Origin: Holdemania sp. Marseille-P2844
GTDB taxonomy: Bacteria; Bacillota_I; Bacilli_A; Erysipelotrichales; Erysipelotrichaceae
NCBI RefSeq assembly: GCF_900120005.1
Contig: NZ_LT635452.1
Location: forward strand, 502,302 to 566,301
DNA length: 64,000 bases
Direction: 5' to 3'
This document shows, one piece after another, positions 33,842-45,860 of the stretch (positions within the stretch are counted from its first letter, which is position 1; each line of letters starts with the position of its first letter). Below the pieces are notes generated by a model. That model saw only the letters and a list, made by a program, of their open reading frames with translations, was not told where the DNA came from and made no database searches. A program made the translations under genes and the position numbers.

Positions 33842-36091
33842 ATGAATAAATCCAAATTTTCAGAAAAACTGTTGGCCGGATTTCTGGTTCTGATCTGTTT
33901 CCTGAGTCTGATCCTTATCCCATCGGCCGGATCGATCAGCGAGAACGCCGGGCCGGAAACTCACCGCGAGCTGTTCGGCCAAAGCCGCGCGGTTCGTGCA
34001 TGGATCAACGACTATGCGGTCACGATGATCCGCGATCTGATCAACGAGGTCAACCATACTGATCTGGGCTACGCCGATCTGTTGATCAGCGCTGATCAGC
34101 AGCAGCTTCTTTTAGAAGACGGCTGGACGCAGAGTGAGATCAACGAACAGAAATCGCAGCTCGACTGGTCGCTGCAGCAGGAGCTTGAAAACAGCCTGCA
34201 GCTGGGTAATCTGCATGCCCTGGCGATTGACAACGTCACTAAGACGACCGTGCGCAGACCCAAAACCAACGTGTTGGCTCAGACCGACAGCGAATTATCC
34301 AAAAACTATCAGTTTTGGATCCGCGCGGAATACGACAGCTACGGTGTGCTGAGCGTCACGTCCAACAGCGGTTATGGCTATTCGGATTTCTATCCGCTGA
34401 GCGTACTGACGAACTATGTGCAGTATTATGGGGATTTCTCTCTGGAGCTGCATGAGCCGGTGCTGAAGGACATCACGCTGATCTTTGGCATTCCCAACGT
34501 GCTGGAAAGCGATGACGCGATTACCAGCCTGATCCACAACGCCGAATATTATTCCTATCGGCAGCTGGCCTCGCGGATCAACATGGTGTTGTACTTCATC
34601 CTGTTTTTAGGCGCGCTGTACTTTACCCGCGGCAAGATGCGCGATACCCGGCTTGGGAAGCTGCTCGACCGGATTCCACTGGAAGCGCAGATTCTGGTTA
34701 CCCTGATCGCGCTGCTGATGATAGAGGAAATGTCTTATAATCTGGGCGGCATCATGCTTGATCTTTATTCCCAGTCGATTGACGACATGAATGGCGTCTT
34801 TCAGATTCTCGGTTATGAGTTCACGTTCCTGTTGGAATGCTTCGGCTTGTACTGCGCGATTTACTGGATCCGCGCGGCGCTGCGGGACGGCTGGCGTCAA
34901 ACGTGGAGCAAGATGGCGACGATCACGCTGTGGCGGCGGCTCTGGCATGGCGTGCGGCATGGCTGGTCAACGCTGAAGCAATGGACCAAGGAATGCTTTA
35001 CCGTTGATTTCTCAGAGAAAGCGCATTCGCGGCTGATCCGTTTAATGGTCGTCAACGTCGCGCTGATCAGTGTTCTGTGTCTGCTTCTGGACGATTTCTT
35101 TGCGGCGGTTATCTACACGGTCTTCCTGTATTTCATCATCATGCGGGCTTTGAAGCGGCTGCGCAGCGACTATGAGACGCTGCTGGGCTGTACCCGGCGG
35201 ATGGCGCGGGGCGATCTGGAAACGGAAGTGCATGAGGATTTAGGCATTTTCGAGCCGCTGCACAGCGAGCTGGATGATATCCGCTACGGCTTCAACACGG
35301 CGATCGCGGAAGAAACCAAGAGTCAGAAGATGAAGACGGAACTGATTTCCAACGTTTCCCACGATTTGAAAACCCCGCTGACCTCGCTGATCTCCTATAT
35401 CGACTTAATGAAGCAGGAGCCGGACGAAGCCAGGCGGCAGGAATATCTGGCGGTGCTGGAACGCAATTCCATGCGTCTGAAGCATCTGATTGAGGATTTG
35501 TTTGAAGTCAGCAAGGCGAACAGCGGCGATCTGAAGCTGAACGTCGTGGATGTCGATCTTGTTTCTTTGATTTCGCAGACGTTGTTCGAGCTGGCTCCGG
35601 CGATTGAGAATGCCGGACTGACGATTAAGACCTCGTACAGTCACGATAAGATTGTGCTGCCGCTCGATTCGCAGAAGACGTACCGGATCGTGGAAAATCT
35701 TGTTTCCAACGTGACGAAATATTCACTCCGCGGCTCGCGCGTCTATCTGACGCTGATCGAGCGGGGCGAGGAAGTGGTGCTGTCGATCCGCAACATTTCC
35801 CAGACGGAGATCGACTTCGATCCGAACGATTTAGTCGAACGCTTTGTGCGCGGGGATAAATCGCGCAACTCGGAAGGCTCCGGGCTGGGACTGGCGATTG
35901 CCAAGGGCTTCGCGGAGAGCCAGCACGCGCACTTTACGATTCAGACGGACGGCGATTTCTTCAAGGTCATCGTGATCTTTAACCGCCGCGCGCTGGAAGA
36001 TCTCAAACCGAAACCGGCGGAAACCGTGAAGCTGGATATGCCGCAGGCGCCGCTGATCGACATTTTAAAAAATAACGAAAATAAAATTTAG
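33842..36091 (+). CDS. Membrane sensor histidine kinase
   Basis: 749 residues. Membrane segment at about 13-30, an extracytoplasmic sensor of about 210 residues, then about five further segments (about 245-265, 283-300, 325-345 and two in 398-435). The phospho-acceptor is His507 in NVSHDLKTPLTSL, followed by the ATPase domain with the N box (ENLVSNVTKYS) and GSGLGLAIAKG. The signal is unknown. The partner regulator is adjacent. The large outer domain plus a multi-pass middle part is longer than most VanS-like kinases. Confidence 0.94.
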   Translation: MNKSKFSEKLLAGFLVLICFLSLILIPSAGSISENAGPETHRELFGQSRAVRAWINDYAVTMIRDLINEVNHTDLGYADLLISADQQQLLLEDGWTQSEINEQKSQLDWSLQQELENSLQLGNLHALAIDNVTKTTVRRPKTNVLAQTDSELSKNYQFWIRAEYDSYGVLSVTSNSGYGYSDFYPLSVLTNYVQYYGDFSLELHEPVLKDITLIFGIPNVLESDDAITSLIHNAEYYSYRQLASRINMVLYFILFLGALYFTRGKMRDTRLGKLLDRIPLEAQILVTLIALLMIEEMSYNLGGIMLDLYSQSIDDMNGVFQILGYEFTFLLECFGLYCAIYWIRAALRDGWRQTWSKMATITLWRRLWHGVRHGWSTLKQWTKECFTVDFSEKAHSRLIRLMVVNVALISVLCLLLDDFFAAVIYTVFLYFIIMRALKRLRSDYETLLGCTRRMARGDLETEVHEDLGIFEPLHSELDDIRYGFNTAIAEETKSQKMKTELISNVSHDLKTPLTSLISYIDLMKQEPDEARRQEYLAVLERNSMRLKHLIEDLFEVSKANSGDLKLNVVDVDLVSLISQTLFELAPAIENAGLTIKTSYSHDKIVLPLDSQKTYRIVENLVSNVTKYSLRGSRVYLTLIERGEEVVLSIRNISQTEIDFDPNDLVERFVRGDKSRNSEGSGLGLAIAKGFAESQHAHFTIQTDGDFFKVIVIFNRRALEDLKPKPAETVKLDMPQAPLIDILKNNENKI

Positions 36092-36094
36092 GGA

Positions 36095-36124
36095 TTGACA
36101 AAGCGCTTTCATCCAGCTTATAAT
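36095..36124 (+). promoter_or_regulatory. Promoter with cre site of the beta-glucoside operon
   Basis: Consensus TTGACA (36095-36100), an 18-bp spacer and TATAAT (36119-36124). Bases 36098-36111 (AAAGCGCTTT core) match 12 of 14 of the cre consensus and lie between the boxes, so CcpA should repress it in glucose. Confidence 0.85.
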
Positions 36125-36142
36125 AAGCTCGCAAAAGACAAA

Positions 36143-39641
<3,499 letters not shown>

Positions 39642-39680
39642 CGTCCGGCAGGGACGAAGCAGAAAGGCAGGGGAGCGGGG

Positions 39681-40520
39681 ATGCGGATCAAAAAAGTATT
39701 GAATTCCAGTGTCGTGCTGGTCGAAGACGATGCGCATCAGGAATCGATCCTGCTGGGGAAAGGCATCGGTTACGGACAGAAGCCAGGCAATGTGATTGCC
39801 CAGCGTCAGGAAAACCAGGTGTTTCTGCCTGTCGACAACGCCCGTTCCCGGCAAATTGTCGAGCTGGTCAACAGCCTGCCCGTAGCGATTCTGGAGCTGG
39901 CGCAGGATATCGTGATCGACGCTCAGCAGCGCTTAAAAACGCCGCTGGGGGAAAATCTGGTGTTTGTGCTGGCGGATCATCTCAACTTTGCCTTGGAACG
40001 GATCCGCACCGGGATGGTGATTACCAACCGCGTCTTCTGGGAAATCAAAAGCTTCTATCCCCAGGAATTTGAGGCCGGGCTGCACGCGGTCGAACAGGTG
40101 CGCCAGCGCTTAGGCGTGGAGCTGCCGGAACAGGAAGCGGCGAATATCGCATTTCATCTGGCCAACGCCCAGGCGGGAAGCGATCCGGATTACGACGCTG
40201 CGCGCAATGCCAAGCTGATCGGCGAGCTCATCAATCTGGTCCGCTATTCGCTCAACCGTGAGCTCGATTCCCAAAGCATCCATACGGCGCGGTTTATCAC
40301 GCATATCAAATTCTTTGTCGACCGCTTCTTTACCGACAAGCTGCTTCAAAACGACGACGATCTGTTATTTGAGCAGATCAAGACGCGCTATCCGAAAGAG
40401 CTGGGCGTGGCGCTGAAAATCAAGAGTTACCTGTATGATAAATACGGCCGAATCCTGCCGAATGAAGAAGTGACGTTTCTTGTCGTGCACATCGCGCGGA
40501 TCGCCTGCAGTCAGCAATGA
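39681..40520 (+). CDS. licT: BglG/LicT family transcriptional antiterminator
   Basis: 279 residues: N-terminal RNA-binding CAT domain (1-56, MRIKKVLNSSVVLVEDD with GKGIGYG) and two PRD domains (about 65-170 and 175-279) with conserved His residues (DHLNFALER, FHLANAQ, THIKFFVDR, VHIARI). Phosphorylation at the PRDs by the PTS controls activity. Its target is the RAT in the leader of the same operon. Confidence 0.94.
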   Translation: MRIKKVLNSSVVLVEDDAHQESILLGKGIGYGQKPGNVIAQRQENQVFLPVDNARSRQIVELVNSLPVAILELAQDIVIDAQQRLKTPLGENLVFVLADHLNFALERIRTGMVITNRVFWEIKSFYPQEFEAGLHAVEQVRQRLGVELPEQEAANIAFHLANAQAGSDPDYDAARNAKLIGELINLVRYSLNRELDSQSIHTARFITHIKFFVDRFFTDKLLQNDDDLLFEQIKTRYPKELGVALKIKSYLYDKYGRILPNEEVTFLVVHIARIACSQQ

Positions 40521-40560
40521 GCATAGGTTAAAATTAAGAATTGAATCGAATAAAAAGAAA

Positions 40561-40608
40561 ACAGAGAATTCCGGCAGGACAGATTCAACCGGGAATCTCT
40601 GTTTTTTT
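40561..40608 (+). terminator. Terminator of the beta-glucoside operon
   Basis: ACAGAGA and TCTCTGT arms with an inner TTCC/GGGAA part, followed by T7. Confidence 0.85.
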
Positions 40609-40646
40609 CGTTGCCGCAGACGGATTTCCTGCGGTATTTAAACAAA

Positions 40647-40732
40647 CGGATAGCAAAACAGCCGGATAGCAAAACAGCCGGATAGCAAAACAGCCGGATA
40701 ACAAAACAGCCGGATAACAAAACAGGCGGATA
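40647..40732. repeat. Tandem repeat, 16-bp unit, about 5.4 copies
   Basis: Units CGGATAGCAAAACAGC occur three times in a row, then two copies with one or two changes (CGGATAACAAAACAGC and ...AGG), then a partial copy. It lies in the gap between the beta-glucoside operon and an AraC gene. The frame open across it on the reverse strand is an artefact of the 16-bp repeat. Copy number is likely to vary between strains. Confidence 0.95.
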
Positions 40733-40840
40733 GGGGCATAAAAATCTTCCCTCCATCTTCGCCGGTTTCAGTTTGTTATAAAGTCTCTGTCAGATCATCA
40801 CAAGGGAACATCAGCTGGAAGATTCCCAAAGTTTCGCTGT

Positions 40841-40869
40841 TTTTCTACCCGGTCCGGCTATGCTATAAT
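40841..40869 (+). promoter_or_regulatory. Extended -10 promoter of the AraC-type gene
   Basis: TGCTATAAT at 40861-40869, 55 bp before the start codon; the -35 region (TTTTCT) is poor. Confidence 0.6.
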
Positions 40870-40923
40870 AACGGCATATTGAACGACGAAACGTTTGTCA
40901 AGCGAACAGAGAGGGGGAAATCC

Positions 40924-41727
40924 ATGTCAGCCGAAACTTTAGCGGAAGCTTATTTTCCGCTGACCGCCAATCAGGGCGCGGGCTACCGGGAGATTGAAGC
41001 GTGTCCGGCGCTGAAGCCGTGGATCCGCTGTTTCTGGGTATATACCGATCAGTGCGATCAGATCGTGATTCCCGATACGTGCATGGATATTATTTTGTGC
41101 GTCGATGAAACCGGGAAGAGCGAGATTTTTTTCTGCGGGATCAACGATTTCACATTTACCTCTTTCAACGACAGCGCCCGGCCCGGCGTGCGATTGATCG
41201 GCATCCGGTTTTATTTCTGGGCGGTCGCCAGCTTCTGCACCGGTTCGTTAAAGGCCGTGCGGAATACGAAGGATCAGATGGATTTCTATTTTCCCGGCTG
41301 GGCGGAAGGGTTGAAGCAGGCGTTTGACGCGGCGGAAAGTCTGGAAGCGCTGTGGCCGAAGTGGGAAGCGTTTCTGCTTGCGCATCAGCATGCGGATCCG
41401 ATACCGCCGCTCATCATGCGGGCGGCGGAGCTGATTATCCAGCGCAAGGGCGTGCTGGCGATCGCGGATCTGGCGGCGGAACTCGGCCTTGAGAAACGCT
41501 GGATGGAACGGAAATTTCTGGACTTTTACGGCGTCAGCGGCAAGCGTCTTTCGCTTTTGATCCGGTATCAGCTGATCTGGCAGGCCTGTCTGCAGGATCA
41601 TGATTTCAACGTTCAGGACACGGTTGCGGACTATGGCTTTTACGATCAGGCGCATCTGTTGAATTTCTTTAAAAAATATCATAATTCCCAACGGTTGTCG
41701 TTTTTTTCCAAGACAGCCAAACGCTGA
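40924..41727 (+). CDS. AraC family transcriptional regulator
   Basis: 267 residues from the ATG at 40924 (RBS GAGGGGGAA); an upstream TTG is rejected as it lies at the expected transcript start. N-terminal sensor of the DUF6597 type (PALKPWIRCFWVY, VIPDTCMDIILCVDE) and a C-terminal double HTH (about 170-262, IADLAAELGLEKRWMERKFLDF, VADYGFYDQAHLLNFFKKY). It may control the toroid-fold and VOC genes downstream. Confidence 0.92.
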   Translation: MSAETLAEAYFPLTANQGAGYREIEACPALKPWIRCFWVYTDQCDQIVIPDTCMDIILCVDETGKSEIFFCGINDFTFTSFNDSARPGVRLIGIRFYFWAVASFCTGSLKAVRNTKDQMDFYFPGWAEGLKQAFDAAESLEALWPKWEAFLLAHQHADPIPPLIMRAAELIIQRKGVLAIADLAAELGLEKRWMERKFLDFYGVSGKRLSLLIRYQLIWQACLQDHDFNVQDTVADYGFYDQAHLLNFFKKYHNSQRLSFFSKTAKR

Positions 41728-41758
41728 TTCCGGTACAATAGCCCCGGAGGTGTTTCCC

Positions 41759-42718
41759 ATGAAAAAGAGAATGACGCAGGCTCAGTTTCAGCAAATCCGC
41801 CGCTGGGTTCTGCGCAATGGCCGGCCGCTGGAATGGGCGCGCTGGCAAGTAATGTTTGAAGGCGGCAGCCGGAATCAGGCTGCGGAAGTGTTAAGCGGTT
41901 ATCAAAACGCGGACGGTGGTTTCGGCTGGGGGCTGGAGCCGGATTCCATGAATCCCCAATCTTCCCCCTACCAGACCGGTTCCGCGCTGGCGCTGGCCGA
42001 AGCGCTGCAGCTGGACACGCACGATCCGCTATATCGAGGGGCGTTTGCGTATTTGAGCCAGGAAAGCACGGCGTATCAGGACGGCTGGCCGTTTACGATC
42101 CAATCCAACGATGCTTCTCCGCATGCCCCGTGGATGGGCTATGATCCAAAGCTCAACGACGCGGAGAGCTTTGGTTTGAATCTGGGCCTGGCGCGGCAGA
42201 TCCTGACACACGATTGCGACGACAAGACGCTGAGAGCGAAGGCGGAAGCGGTTGTTGTAAAAGCCTTGGAGCAGTTGTTTACACAGGAGAATTTCGGTGA
42301 GATGGGCGTGGATGCCTTCTGCGGGTGGCTGCCGCAGCTGGACTTCCTGCCGGCGACGGCGTACACGCAGGATCAAATCCGGGAACGGATTCTGACGTTG
42401 ATTGAAAAGCGGGTGGAACGCGATCCTGCCCAGTGGCAGGAATATAAACCACGTCCATCCTACTTCGTTCGTTCGCGCAACGACGCAGCGTATCCCCGGC
42501 TGAAAGACCTGGTGGAAGCAGAGCTGGAATATTTGATCGACACCTGTCCTGAGGGTGATGTGTGGGAAATTCCGTGGAATTGGGCGGGGCTGTATCCCGA
42601 GGCTTTCCGCGTGGCGCGCACACAATGGAAAGGCTGGAAGGCGATTGAGAATATCGCGTTTCTGATGGCGTTTGACCGGATTGAACCGGCTTGTTCAGAA
42701 AGGAAACCACGGAGATGA
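41759..42718 (+). CDS. Terpenoid-cyclase/prenyltransferase-like alpha-toroid protein
   Basis: 319 residues from the ATG at 41759, 8 bases after GGAGG. The repeat motif GYQNADGGFGWGLEPD (about 46-61) is a QxxxGGF-type QW repeat of alpha/alpha toroids, but I find no cyclase DxDD motif. It is coupled by an ATGA overlap to a VOC gene. Function unknown; likely a soluble small-molecule-related enzyme. Confidence 0.75.
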   Translation: MKKRMTQAQFQQIRRWVLRNGRPLEWARWQVMFEGGSRNQAAEVLSGYQNADGGFGWGLEPDSMNPQSSPYQTGSALALAEALQLDTHDPLYRGAFAYLSQESTAYQDGWPFTIQSNDASPHAPWMGYDPKLNDAESFGLNLGLARQILTHDCDDKTLRAKAEAVVVKALEQLFTQENFGEMGVDAFCGWLPQLDFLPATAYTQDQIRERILTLIEKRVERDPAQWQEYKPRPSYFVRSRNDAAYPRLKDLVEAELEYLIDTCPEGDVWEIPWNWAGLYPEAFRVARTQWKGWKAIENIAFLMAFDRIEPACSERKPRR

Positions 42719-43146
42719 ATAAAATTACCTGTATCTGCCTGGGCGTTCGCGATATGGCGAAGTCCCTCTGCTTTTACCGCGACGGCTTAGGCTACAAGAC
42801 CGATTGCCAGGAAGACAATCCGGCTGTTTGTTTCTTTGATACGCCGGGAACCAAATTTGAACTCTATCCGCTGGCGCTGTTGGCGCAGGACGTCAATCCG
42901 CACAATCCGCCGGCGATCAGCCCGGGATTTTCCGGCATCACGCTGGCATACAATGTCGAAAAGAAAGCAGACGTCGATCAGGTGATCGCCCTGGCGCGTG
43001 AAGCCGGAGCCACGATCCTGAAAGAATCGCAGCCGGTTTTCTGGGGTGGTTATCATGCGTATTTCAGCGATCCTGACGGTTATGTCTGGGAAGTAGCCTG
43101 GGGGCCGAATTTCCAATATGACGAGCAGGGCTTGTTGAAATTTTAA
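42715..43146 (+). CDS. VOC superfamily (glyoxalase/dioxygenase-like) protein
   Basis: 143 residues from the ATG at 42715, overlapping the upstream stop (ATGA). Two beta-alpha-beta-beta-beta repeats typical of VOC, with GVRDMAKSLCFYRDGLGY and SDPDGYVWEVAW. Possible metal ligands are His and Glu late in the chain. Substrate unknown. An earlier in-frame start at 42691 is less likely. Confidence 0.9.
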   Translation: MNKITCICLGVRDMAKSLCFYRDGLGYKTDCQEDNPAVCFFDTPGTKFELYPLALLAQDVNPHNPPAISPGFSGITLAYNVEKKADVDQVIALAREAGATILKESQPVFWGGYHAYFSDPDGYVWEVAWGPNFQYDEQGLLKF

Positions 43147-43166
43147 GTGAAAGTGAAGGATCAGCG

Positions 43167-43625
43167 ATGAAATTAAAAAATACGATGCTCATCGTCCGGG
43201 ATCTGAAACGATCGGAGGCCTTTTATAAGGAAGTGCTGGGCCTGCGGACGTTGGTGGATCTTGAGATTCATGCCGTGCTCAGCGGCGGTCTGGCCTTGCA
43301 GACAGAAGAAAGCTGGAAGCAGTTCACCGGTCTTGACGTCGCTTATCAAGCCAATGCGATCGAGCTTTATTTTGAAGAAGCGGAGTTCGACGCGTTTGCC
43401 GCAAAGCTTGCGGCGCTCACCTCGGTGCGGGTCATCAATCCTGCTGAGGAACAGCGCTGGGGTCAGCGGATCGTGCGGTTTTGGGATCCGGATGGTCATG
43501 TCATTGAAGTCGGAGAGACGATGAAAGCCGTTTGCCAGCGGTTTCTGGACCAGGGGTTGACGATCGAAGCGATCGCCCAGAGGATGGATGTGCCGGTCAA
43601 AGCGGTGAACGCCTACCTTCGCTGA
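43167..43625 (+). CDS. VOC family protein with C-terminal HTH-like extension
   Basis: 152 residues. VOC domain at about 1-118 (MLIVRDLKRSEAFYKEVLGL, FWDPDGHVIEVGE). Residues about 120-152 (FLDQGLTIEAIAQRMDVP, then VKAVNAYLR) look like a small helix-turn-helix, not part of a normal glyoxalase. It lies 20 bp after the other VOC gene. Confidence 0.88.
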   Translation: MKLKNTMLIVRDLKRSEAFYKEVLGLRTLVDLEIHAVLSGGLALQTEESWKQFTGLDVAYQANAIELYFEEAEFDAFAAKLAALTSVRVINPAEEQRWGQRIVRFWDPDGHVIEVGETMKAVCQRFLDQGLTIEAIAQRMDVPVKAVNAYLR

Positions 43626-43696
43626 AGTCTGCCAGATGCAGCGTCAGGAAGCCGGTATTCCCCATTTCCAGCTGAGGAAAGAAGTCATGCGCTTCA

Positions 43697-43837
43697 GTAC
43701 ACAAACGATATGATTGAACTGTTCCTTTTTAACTTCACTCACTAAATAAAAATTCAATCCCCGCATCGTACGCAAACGATGCGACAAAGTAGAAACGAAG
43801 ACCGAATATTTGAAAAAAATTCAATCCCCGCATCGTA
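43697..43837 (-). CRISPR. CRISPR-like relic: one full and two degenerate I-C-type repeats
   Basis: A 34-nt unit (43752-43785) contains an inner hairpin GCATCGT/ACGATGC and, read on the reverse strand, begins GTCGC and ends GGGGATTGAAT, like type I-C repeats. A second, half copy is at 43819-43837 (19 identical bases, 23 with flanking As), 67 bp away, leaving a 33-nt spacer. A third, degenerate half copy (14 of 18 bases) starts near 43697. No cas gene is in the window. It could instead be an unrelated dispersed repeat. Confidence 0.45.
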
Positions 43838-43846
43838 TTTGTTTTC

Positions 43847-43870
43847 AACCTGACATCCTGATGTCAGGTT
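43847..43870. promoter_or_regulatory. 10-bp perfect inverted repeat upstream of the GyrI-like gene
   Basis: AACCTGACAT (43847-43856) and ATGTCAGGTT (43861-43870) with a 4-base centre lie just upstream of a TACAAT -10-like box (43879-43884). This looks like an operator for a dimeric repressor or activator of the next gene. Confidence 0.6.
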
Positions 43871-43909
43871 TGGCGCGGTACAATGAAATCAAAAGGAAGG
43901 TGCTATACC

Positions 43910-44551
43910 ATGGCCTATGATTTTAAAAAAGAAGAAAAAATGTTCTATATGCCGAAAAACAAACCGGAAATTGTTACGGTTCCGCCCATGAATTTTCTCG
44001 TAGTGTCTGGTCAGGGCGATCCCAACGAGGAAGGCGGCGCTTATCAACGGGCCGTCAGCGTCTTGTATGCGCTCGCTTATACGCTCAAAATGAGCTATAA
44101 AGGGACACGTCAGATCGCCGGGTTTTACGAATATGTCGTGCCGCCGCTGGAAGGCTTCTGGTGGCAGCCGGGCCTCGCCGGCATGGACTATTCGCAGAAG
44201 TGCGGTTTTCATTGGCTCAGCGTGATCCGGGTTCCCGATTTCATCAAGCAGGAAGATTTCGACTGGGCCGTGCAGGAGGCGCAGCGGAAGAAACAGATCG
44301 ACTGTTCATCCGCGGCGTTTCTGACGATCGAGGAGGGACTGTGCGTGCAGATGATGCACATCGGTGCCTATGACGACGAACCGGCCAGCGTCGCGATGAT
44401 GGACGCGTACATCGAAGCGCAGGGATATGAAAATGAGATTAACGAAGTCCGCCGGCATCATGAAATCTATTTGTCGGATCCGCGGAAATGCGATCCGGCG
44501 AAGCAGAAGACGGTAATCCGGCATCCGATCCGCAAAAAAGACGGTCGTTAA
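43910..44551 (+). CDS. GyrI-like small-molecule-binding protein
   Basis: 213 residues from the ATG at 43910 (RBS AAAGGAAGG); the earlier in-frame start lies close to the expected transcript start. It is a GyrI-like (SOUL/AraC effector-binding) domain protein without a DNA-binding part, with PPMNFLVVSGQGDPN and GAYDDEPASVAMM. Such proteins bind or hydrolyse small toxic molecules. The dyad just upstream suggests it is induced. Confidence 0.85.
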   Translation: MAYDFKKEEKMFYMPKNKPEIVTVPPMNFLVVSGQGDPNEEGGAYQRAVSVLYALAYTLKMSYKGTRQIAGFYEYVVPPLEGFWWQPGLAGMDYSQKCGFHWLSVIRVPDFIKQEDFDWAVQEAQRKKQIDCSSAAFLTIEEGLCVQMMHIGAYDDEPASVAMMDAYIEAQGYENEINEVRRHHEIYLSDPRKCDPAKQKTVIRHPIRKKDGR

Positions 44552-44598
44552 ACCGTCTGATCAACACGAAATACAAATTTTTGAAATCAAGGAACTGA

Positions 44599-44630
44599 AG
44601 CTGGAAACGCAACTTCCAGCTTTTTTTAGC
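44599..44630 (+). terminator. Terminator of the GyrI-like gene
   Basis: AGCTGGAA...TTCCAGCT stem followed by TTTTTT. Confidence 0.9.
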
Positions 44631-44732
44631 TGTTTTTCTATAAAATTTGGAAAATGAATGAATCACAAATTTAAATAAGCGAATTTCACCTGAAAAAGAA
44701 AGGTCAAGGCGGTTTGCGTCATGGCTGTCTGA

Positions 44733-45344
44733 TCAGTCGATAAAACTGGCGATTTCCTCAAGGGTCTTCTTTTTCAGCTGCGGCAGCGGCGCGTCTTTTT
44801 GCGCGTGGCCAACCACGAGAATCATTTCGGCGACTTCATTTTCCGGACGGCCGCAAAGCTCTGTGAGAAAATGAATCGGCGCCGGCGTGTACGTCAGCAT
44901 CGCATAGCCGGCCTGGTGCAGCGCCTGGATCAGGAACCCCGTCGCGATCCCGACGGACTCGTTCACGTAATAATTGGGAACCCAGTGTCCTGCGCTGTCC
45001 TCATGTTTCATCTGCTTAAAGATCACGATCAAACACGGCGCTTCGCTCAGGAAAGGCTTTTCAACCTGCAGGTTCAGTTTTTCCAGATCCTGCCGCCAGA
45101 CCTCGCTGATCCGGTTCTCATAAAATTCCCGTTCCACCTGTTCACACGCTTCGCGCAGCGCACGTTTTTTTGCTTTGTTGGTGATGACGCAGAAATGCCA
45201 TGGCTGCATGTCCGCGCCGCTGGGAGCGGTCGCTGCGATTTTCAAGGCTGTCCGAATATCATTCATCTTTACCGGCGTGCTGTCAAAGTGCCGGATCGTA
45301 CGGCGTTTCTGCGCCTGCGTTAATGCATTGTCCAAAATTGTCAT
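44733..45344 (-). CDS. Nitroreductase family protein
   Basis: 203 residues. FMN-binding signature near the N-terminus (RRTIRHFDSTPV, then ATAPSGADMQPWHFCVI) and a C-terminal VVGHAQKDAP. Family members reduce nitro groups, enones or flavins with NAD(P)H. ATG at 45344; no operon partner. Confidence 0.93.
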   Translation of the reverse strand: MTILDNALTQAQKRRTIRHFDSTPVKMNDIRTALKIAATAPSGADMQPWHFCVITNKAKKRALREACEQVEREFYENRISEVWRQDLEKLNLQVEKPFLSEAPCLIVIFKQMKHEDSAGHWVPNYYVNESVGIATGFLIQALHQAGYAMLTYTPAPIHFLTELCGRPENEVAEMILVVGHAQKDAPLPQLKKKTLEEIASFID

Positions 45345-45517
45345 CAGTTTTCTCCCTGGTAAGATTACGTTTTCTATTATAGGCGAAAGTCAGAGAAAAT
45401 GCACGCGGGGAAAGCGGCATCCGTTTCCAGCCTGCGGGAGGCGATGTTCAGCTAACCTTCACTTGCAATCACAAACAACCATGTTATAATAGAAAAGCTG
45501 AATTAGGATGTGAAACG

Positions 45518-45859
45518 ATGAGCAAAAAAGAAATCAAACTGATAGTCGCTATTTTATTTGTAGCGCTGGGCATTTATGTCGGCGTTCAGATCTATAACCG
45601 GCTGAACGTCAAAACCTATGGGATCGTCACGTATAAAAATCAGGTGATCCATACGTTCAACGTCAACAAAGACGAAGACTACTATTTTAACGGATCCTAT
45701 GGCAAGATGAAGCTGGAAGTCAAGGACGGCAAATGGCGGATTACGGAAGAAGAATGTCCGAATCACATCTGTTCCTCGATCGGCTGGGTCAGCGTTAAGG
45801 ACTATTTCCCAATCGTCTGTATCCCGAATGAAGTGATTGTCACTCTGAAGGATAACTGA
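45518..45859 (+). CDS. NusG domain II-containing membrane-anchored protein (EetA-like)
   Basis: 113 residues: one N-terminal membrane anchor (about 6-26) and an outer NusG domain II/DUF1312 with EECPNHICSSIGWVS and VCIPNEVIVTL, including Cys residues typical of the family. Next to a Gx transporter gene this pair matches the EetA/EetB components found in flavin-based extracellular electron transfer loci of Gram-positive bacteria. No FmnB, PplA, DmkA or Ndh2 is adjacent, so the assignment to that system is inference. Confidence 0.85.
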   Translation: MSKKEIKLIVAILFVALGIYVGVQIYNRLNVKTYGIVTYKNQVIHTFNVNKDEDYYFNGSYGKMKLEVKDGKWRITEEECPNHICSSIGWVSVKDYFPIVCIPNEVIVTLKDN

Positions 45860-45860
45860 C

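Noticed and set aside
40511..40756. 81-residue reverse-strand frame with repeated Cys-Tyr-Pro segments
   Set aside because: The repeats are only translation of the 16-bp tandem DNA repeat; the frame also crosses the operon terminator.
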